Shown: one piece after another, positions 58,211 to 64,000 of the stretch
How the letters are laid out: each line of letters begins with the position of its first letter
Numbering within the stretch: position 1 is the first letter of the stretch
Source: Whalleya microplaca
Taxonomy: Eukaryota > Ascomycota > Sordariomycetes > Xylariales > Xylariaceae
Reading direction: 5' to 3'
DNA length: 64,000 bases
Assembly: GCA_022497155.1 (NCBI GenBank)
Contig: MU385765.1
Location: 62,001 to 126,000 of the forward strand
Position numbers and translations under genes: made by a program
The notes under the pieces: generated by a model
Seen by the model: the letters and a program-made list of their open reading frames with translations, nothing else
What the model was told of the DNA's origin: nothing
The model's database searches: none

Positions 58211-59830
58211 TTACCTATAACTTATTTCGAGAATTATAATAAAAAAAGCTGATATAAATAAAAGCGAGTTAAATAATCTTACAAATTACCTCGTGTATTA
58301 AGTAATAAAGGTATAAATAAATACGGATCTAAAAGTTAAACTAATATAAAGATATAAAAACGATAAAAAATACCAAAAGATTTTATAGAAATTAGTAAAA
58401 TAACTAATATTAAAAGAATATAAATTTAAAACGAAAGATAATTTATTATATTATATTATAAATAACGGATAACGTAAGTTTATTATTTTAAAGCTATATA
58501 TTTAAAAAATATTCGAGACTATTTATAATAAAAAGTATTATTTCGGATTTTAAAAGAAAATATCAAAATTAGATAGTTTAATAATTAATAACTTAATAAA
58601 TTAGTTAAAAAATTATATTAATTATTACCCGGATTACTTAATTTCGGCGATATTATAAAAAAAGCTTTTAAAGTATTTAAACCTTATAATTATAACATTT
58701 TTATTATATTATATATTAATTATAAATTTTATTATCGGAATACCTAAAGTCCCGTCTAAAAATACTTTTTAAAAAATGCTAAAATATAATACTTTAAAAG
58801 CCTTATTAGCCGGAATATATAAATTCTTAAAAAAAAAGCTTATTATTTCCCGGGAACTTTAAATATATAGCTAAGAAATAGGCTATAATTTTTATCCGCG
58901 CCTTATAGCTATATAACTAGGGAAAATTAAAAAATATTATATCGGATAAAGATTTTAATTTTCTGTCCGAATTTTAATAAATTATATTTACTAAAATAGG
59001 CACGGCTTTAAAATATTTAATAATATAATATCTTTAAATAAATAAATAAATAAATAAATAAACGTAATTAAAATATAAAAATAGCTATAAAGTATTATAT
59101 ATAAGTTTCGGATACGTTTTAAGTCGATATAATCTTGTTTTTATAATATTAATTTAATAATATAAGATTATTTATATTAAAGAAATCTTTAAATAAAGTT
59201 ATTTTAAGCTTTAAACCTATAGGAGCCTTTTCGGCTTTAAAAGTTTTAAAGAATAATATAAATTTCGAAATAATATAATAATTATATTTAAAAAAAACGG
59301 AAGCGGCTATAGATTTTATAATAGCTTAAAATAAAATTAGATATAATAAAACCTATACGCTAATAGAATTTAACATAAGCTAAAAAATATATTTTAAATT
59401 ATATAAAAAATATAATTTCCCGGAAAAGCTACCGAAAAAGTAGTTTTAATAAAGGACGGGACTTTTTATTATAATCCGAAAAACTAACAAGTTAATATAT
59501 AAATTAATTTTTTTTAAATATTAGAAAATTTATCGAGTTATTTTAATAATATATTTTATTTTCGCGCCGAAAGAAACGGATAAATTCGGAAGGTTTAAAT
59601 TATAATTAAAATAGATTTTTATAAAAAAAGATAATAATAAATAAATATTATATAAAATCGATAGATTATTAAATAAGAAAATAGTAAAATATAGCTAAAA
59701 GCTTATATTAAAATACCTTATATAATAAAAGGGATATATTATATAATTTAATTAATAATATCCGAAAGAAGTCTTAATATAAAATGCGGCCGAATTAGTT
59801 AATAATTATGATAAAAAATAAACTATTTTA
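58211..59830 (+). pseudogene. G9 integrase and chromodomain-like C-terminus
   Basis: The zinc-binding part shows YNKKYYFGF and NYINYYPDYLISA (58525-58655), where His and Cys ligands have become Tyr. The core starts INFIIGIPKVPSKNTF (about 58725-58770), corresponding to the IDFI.G.P.. start with the first catalytic Asp changed to Asn. The integrase C-terminal part contains KIYFKLYKKYNFPEKLPKK (about 59380-59440) and RTGLFIIIRKTNKLIYKL. The final segment YPKEVLI.NAAELVNNYDKK (59760-59820) resembles the end of a chromodomain. Stops occupy Gln and Trp positions. Confidence 0.7.
59038..59062 (+). repeat. AAAT microsatellite
   Basis: Six units of aaat lie inside the G9 integrase region and add to its disruption. 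Confidence 0.9.
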
Positions 59831-60159
59831 TAAAAGCTATAATATAAGTTAATAAAATAGTAAAAAAGTTTACCGAATATAATTAAAAATTAAATAAATA
59901 AATAAAAATTAATATAAATTATTTTATTTATTAATATCGAAATCTGTATTTTATAATAACTATTATGCGATATTTAATTAGTTACTTTATTTATTTAAAT
60001 AAATAATCCTAATATCCCGTAAATTTTTTAAAACTTTTATTTTAATATTACGTTTTTATATATTTCCGTAACTTTTATTTTTACGTATTTTTATAACTTT
60101 CGCAAATTTTTTAAAACTTTTATTTTAATATAAATACCTTTATAACCTTACGTATTTAT

Positions 60160-60190
<31 letters not shown>

Positions 60191-60212
60191 TAATCCGATT
60201 ATTTTATCATTA
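59831..60212. other. Gene-free stretch with a duplicated block and a TA microsatellite
   Basis: The block aaattttttaaaacttttattttaata occurs twice, at about 60015 and 60107, with similar flanks (cgtaacttttattttacg-type sequence between). A run of TA dinucleotides covers about 60161-60186. This may be the untranslated end of G9. No LTR partner is seen. Confidence 0.6.
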
Positions 60213-62507
60213 TAGCAGATATTTTATTTATAAATAAACTATATAAGTCCCGAGATAGTATGTTTTAAAAAGGATTTCCGAATACGCATTTCCCGTACGG
60301 TAAACCAAACGTAAAAAAGCAAAAGGAAAAAAAAAACTTAAAAGAAATATTTAAAAAAATAGGGGAAAATTACCGATTTCGATAAAAAGATACTTTTTAA
60401 GTTCGAAATTAAAAAATCGAAAACCAGAATATTAAAAAAAAGAGCGTATTAAAACTAAATAACGAGAAAATTATAAAAAGCGTTATTATAATTATATATT
60501 ATTATTAAAAAATTTTTAAATATTATTTATTTTTTTAAAAGATCGATTTAAATAAAATTATATAAATATTAAAAAAGTAGTACCAATAAAGTAGTTATTT
60601 AATTTAAAGTTATAAATAAAAGTTTAATATATATTATTTAAGGTAATAAATTATAAATATAACATATATTAAATAGATATTATAAAACTAATTATAGATT
60701 TTAAAAAAATATAGCTTTTCGTATTTTAAGCAAACGGGAATATAATTAAAAAATTTAGGACATTTCCCGAAATAATCACGATATTATTAAAAAAAGCAGG
60801 CTTTTATTAAATAATTCTATTACCGGAAACTAGAAATATGCCTACTTTTTAAAAATAATTTATAAACAATAACGGCATATAATATTATAAAGTATTTTCC
60901 GGCTTTAGTAATATAACCTTACTTTAAGCTAAAAAGAGTTTATTTAAAATACCTTAAAAATAGCTAATAAAAAGCAAAATAAAAAGAAATAAAAAAGAAA
61001 ATTAAGAAAAGAAAAAAAAACCTAAAAAATATAAAAATATTAATAAAGGCAAAAGAGTAATTTTAATAAAAATATAATTATAAAAACTATTTACGTAAGC
61101 TTAAATTAAATTAAATTTAAAGATAAAAATCTGCTAAAATATTTAATAATATTTATAATACGGATATAATAAAACCCGAAAAATATAAAATATTATAAAA
61201 ATTATTTAATTTATAAAATAGTAACTTCTGGGTATAATATATTGCTATAACGCTTATTTTAAACGATTTAAAAAATAGAATTATAATAGTAAAAAAACGT
61301 TAAAAATTTTCCTACTAGATATAATAAAAAGACAAATTAAGTTAAAAACGTATAGATTTTTAGGAAGCGAAAATTTCGTTTTAATAATATAAATAACATT
61401 ATCTTAAAATATTATATAGCTTAGCGATAGCTGGGAAAAAAATTCGATTTTTTATAAGATTATTAGAAAATTTAAAAAATAGAAATAAAAATCCGAGAAC
61501 TAGAAGTAGTAATATAAATTAAAAATATATAAATAACAGAAATAAAATATTATATATAAGAATATAATAATTTGGAAAATAGGATTACAAATTTAAAAAA
61601 GGTAGCGTAAGCGCCAGAAGTCTTATTATTAACTTTATTAGCTTTAAGACTATTTTAAACGTTAGCTAAACTAGCACTATTTACGCAGCTAGTATTATTT
61701 AAATAACTAGTACTATTTATATAGCCGGTACTGCTAGCTAAAGCTGCCTTAGAAGCTCCAGAAGTAATTTCCCTTATATTAATAAAGAAATTCTTAAATA
61801 AAGATAACGAAAAAATTCCCGCTATTACGCCAACTAAAAAACCATAGCTATAGCTGGATAAAAATAGCAAAAGCGCCGTTATTACGCCAAGCAAAAAATT
61901 ATAACAATAGCTAAAAACGCTGTTAAAAAAGTAAAAGCTTTTTATTAAATAAAGATTTATAGTTTTATTCTTTTTCTTTCTTTTTTATTATTATCGGAAT
62001 TAGTATTATAGCCTTGTTTTCTTGCTTTAGCGGAAACTTATTATTAGATATAATTAAAAAGGAGATTTATTAAATATAATTATTATATTACTACTAGCTA
62101 AATAAACTATCGGAGCTTTTTATATAGAAAATTATATTATAAATAATTAAATAAAGACGTTTAAGCTTTTTCCGGGGGGAGGGGGGGGGGGCAGTTATTA
62201 AGAACGTCTTATAAGCTAAAATAGATTTTCCGTCCAGCTAAAACAAATCTTCCGTCTTTAAATAGTTGTCTTTTAAAACTATTAGTCTTAAAGAGATTAT
62301 AAATTAATATATATTTTAATGTTACCTTATAGTCTATTATTATAACATTTATATAACATTTTATAATATATTTAATAAATTATAATATAAATTATATTAA
62401 CTTAATATTACTTCACTTTATATTAATATATATTTATTATCTTATATTATGCGGTTATAAAACTTACCGTGTTATTTAAATAAACCGAGTTAAGGGGGTT
62501 ATAAAGC
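60213..62507 (+). pseudogene. Frame X: long RIP-degraded reading frame of unknown identity, coiled coil plus Pro-rich region
   Basis: A single plus-strand register runs from about 60213 to the G-run at 62173, roughly 650 codons, with only TAA and TAG stops. The first 450 codons are rich in Lys, Asn, Ile and Gln-type stops (GKITDFDKKILFKFEIKKSK, KREYNQKI-like). A heptad-like segment follows at about 61480-61600 (IRELEVVI, TEIKYYI, NNLENRITNLKKVA). Then come dense Leu/Ser/Thr codons of the CTN type (APEVLLLTLLALRLF, IPAITPTKKP, SAVITPSKK), which suggests a former Pro-rich region (CCN to CTN). After the G-run the pattern goes on one base out of register (RTSYKLK, RPAKTNLPSLNSCLLKLL) to element J. 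I do not recognise it; a transposon gag or ORF1 and a host gene are both possible. The opposite-strand open frame at 61655-61894 is a shadow. Confidence 0.5.
62173..62191 (+). repeat. Guanine tract in frame X
   Basis: Six G, one A and eleven G stand in an otherwise very AT-rich region. In frame X it encodes Gly residues. The register of the coding-like pattern changes across it, so a one-base slip (real or from sequencing) is likely here. Confidence 0.9.
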
Positions 62508-62509
62508 TA

Positions 62510-63922
62510 TAGTGAGTTTAAAAAAGTCACGCCGATTTTACCCCGCGTTTTTACGCGTCACCTTTATAAAATATCACCCACTATTTTTAAAAATGCTTAT
62601 AATACTTAAAAAAGTCTTAAAACATTTAGAAAAAAGTATTCTCTTTATAAAAGATTAAGGATTAATGCCTTTTTTTTCGGGCGTAAAAGTTAAAGCAATC
62701 GGGGTTTTAGCTAATGTGAATCCGGCGTTAATATATAGAATCTATCGGCGTTATCACGTTTAAAAATTAGCTCGAAGTTAATTATATAAAGGAAGGCTTT
62801 TAAAAATAACTAATAAAGATAAAAACATATTAATCGACTTATCGAAAAAGACTTTTTTATTTTTTTTTAAAAATTAGCTATAAAAATCGGAGGGCATGTG
62901 GTGGCTATAATAGTTTTAACTTATTTTTAAGCCGCCGGCATTTTTTATTATAAAGCATTCCGGAGGCTAAAATTATCCGAAGAAATAGCCCGGAAAAGGC
63001 TAAATTTTACTAGATCGTATATAAATAAGCCATTATTATACTGGAAAAAATAAAGGTTTTTAAATGAGTTAACGGTATAACGTAAATAAAGTAAGCGCTA
63101 GGTGTGAGTATTTTATAAGCGGGTAAACTTATATTTAATAATACTTTTATAACTTTATTTATATAAAATTTAATAATTATAATTCCGCAAGGAGAAAAAT
63201 TAAATAAAAAAATGTATAGTTAAAAAACAAGCTAACGAGATATAGCTAAATATTTATAAGTACTTTTAAATAAAATACCAGGTTTACGTTATTAAATTTT
63301 TATAAAAATCCCGAAGCTTAGCGTATAAACATTACTAATTAGATTATTTTAAATTCTTTTTAAGAAATTTTTCTAACTATATGTAAGCCGGGTAATATAT
63401 ATGCTTAAAATAACGCACTTATATATAAGGCTCGAATAGTTTAAAATTAGTTAAATTTTTAGGCTAAAAAACGGCGTTATTTTAGTAAATTAGCCTTTAT
63501 ACTCACTTAACCTTAACTTTATCGAAAATTTGTGGAAATTCTTTAAGGAAAAAATTTGCGCTAAGGAACCTAGCTTATCTGTTATGCTAAAAAACGCTAC
63601 ATCGTTAGATTTACTTTATAGGACTGCTGTGGCTATATAAAAAAAGTTTAAAGTTAAAATGTTAAATAGGTTAGTTAAAACTATAAATAATCGGCTTTAG
63701 GCTATAATTAACGCAAATGGGTGGTATATAAAGTACTAGGTTATAAAAAATTTATATTACTAAGCAGGGTATCGATTAAGGAATGTATATAAAAATTTTC
63801 AAATAAAACGGATAGGAATTGAATTTATTAGAGTTATTATAAAAGACAGCTGTGTTGCTAAAAGTATGGCTGGCTGTACGCGGGTGAATTTCGGAATCGG
63901 CGTGACTTTTTTTAAGTGACTG
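62510..63922 (+). mobile_element. J: Tc1/mariner-type DNA transposon inserted in frame X
   Basis: 28-bp inverted repeats lie at 62510-62537 and 63895-63922, matching at 24 of 28 positions and identical over gtcacgccgatt. TA flanks both ends (62508-62509 and 63923-63924), the target duplication of this superfamily. The interior encodes a degraded transposase on the plus strand. RIP is heavy in the left and middle parts and light from about 63500 on, where CpA and TpG are common. Removing J and one TA rejoins the flanks in one register (AAG CTA GAT TCC). Confidence 0.88.
62665..63738 (+). pseudogene. J transposase remnant (DDE, Tc1/mariner family)
   Basis: The first ATG gives MPFFSGVKVKAIGVLANVNP, fitting a helix-turn-helix start. 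The frame shifts near 62850 (T-run) and continues with INRLIEKDFFIFF, KLAIKIGGHVVAIIVLTYF and AAGIFYYKAFRRLKL. LNEL at 63060-63071 stands where relatives have SDES, so the first catalytic Asp is now Asn (63063-63065). After another shift, PLYSLNLNFIENLWKFF (63495-63545) matches the family's SPDLNPIENLW, with the catalytic Glu kept at 63524-63526. The end reads SLDLLYRTAVAI, NRLVKTINNRL and NANGWYIKY. Length is about 350 codons, normal for the family. It is inactive. Confidence 0.82.
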
Positions 63923-63924
63923 TA

Positions 63925-64000
63925 GATTCCATGTGTAATAAAGTCGACGAGTAATGGGTAATGAGATATTGCCTATGGGAAATTGTTACATCCGACATTA
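63925..64000. other. Non-RIP sequence at the right edge
   Basis: These 76 bases keep many TpG and CpA dinucleotides (ccatgtgt, gggtaatgag, gttacatccgacatt). They continue the frame X register for a dozen codons (DSMCNKVDE) before a TAA. The contrast with the left suggests the edge of the RIP-affected block or the end of a repeat. Confidence 0.5.

Larger units (their letters stand above)
56891..59830 (+). mobile_element. G9: Ty3/Gypsy pol region of the G6 lineage
   Basis: A plus-strand polyprotein starts just right of the inverted hAT-like copy and ends in a chromodomain-like segment near 59820. Reverse transcriptase, RNase H and integrase follow the same order and have the same wording as G6 (SRKKLERF for SLRGLERF, RLNLILNALSRLP for the RNase H end). 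No LTRs were identified. Its front part may be the degraded frame at 53117-54127. All parts carry RIP stops. Confidence 0.75.

Noticed and set aside
61655..61894. A small membrane protein on the minus strand (hydrophobic 79-codon open frame)
   Set aside because: It lies opposite the CTN-rich part of frame X, and the hydrophobic residues are the shadow of that plus-strand pattern. The plus register is continuous for much longer and has RIP-type stops only.
1..64000. An organelle genome or a naturally AT-rich protist genome as source
   Set aside because: The base bias is not uniform: CpA/TpG are depleted while CpG and CpC persist, LTR islands are GC-normal, and the content is Gypsy, hAT and mariner elements. 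This is RIP in a fungus, not a general AT bias.

Overview
The window looks like a repeat-dense, AT-rich compartment of a filamentous ascomycete (Pezizomycotina) genome that has been ruined by repeat-induced point mutation (RIP). CpA/TpG is nearly absent over most of its length, TpA is very common, and CpG and CpC survive. The broken reading frames are closed almost only by TAA and TAG, as expected from CAA/CAG (Gln) or TGG (Trp) codons after C-to-T or G-to-A change. I found no intact host gene. The species cannot be named from this sequence. Element names used here (G1 to G9, J, frame X) and LTR families (alpha to epsilon) are local labels.

Layout, left to right. G1 (1-3720, +) is a Ty3/Gypsy polyprotein cut by the window edge and by a solo LTR (3170-3403). 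G2 (about 4000-16480, +) is a second Gypsy, split by the complete element G3 (7665-15041, +; TSD cttta), which carries a tRNA-like sequence just before its 3' LTR. An inverted alpha LTR lies at 17923-18112. G4 (about 18260-28071, -) is a large Gypsy of a different reverse-transcriptase lineage. A hAT-like non-autonomous element (28072-29289) then separates G4 from G5.

From 29290 to about 50810 lies one old minus-strand Gypsy, G5, broken into pieces by later insertions: a solo LTR (30857-31084, TSD cggat), the complete element G6 (32090-40330, +, TSD gttag), a solo LTR (40679-40922, TSD gtttt) and the complete element G7 (42833-50080, -, TSD gctat/attat). The G5 frame reads through when each insert plus one target-site copy is removed. 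Right of this come a Gypsy fragment (G8, -), gamma-type LTRs, two head-to-head hAT-like elements (54128-55508 and 55705-56890), G9 (Gypsy, +, same lineage as G6), a roughly 620-codon unrecognised reading frame (frame X, about 60213-62507), and a Tc1/mariner-type element J (62510-63922) inserted into frame X. The last 76 bases are not RIP-depleted and may mark the edge of the AT-rich block.

The parts do not form a pathway. They are layers of transposon insertion, each inactivated by RIP. Short LTRs and the termini of the small elements keep CpA/TpG best, which fits the known length requirement of RIP. Several Gypsy elements end in a chromodomain-like segment, a feature linked in related elements to insertion into heterochromatin. 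I found no undescribed multi-gene system. The items most worth follow-up are frame X, the hAT-like family with its subterminal repeat arrays, the tRNA-like segment inside G3, and the reconstructable nesting order.
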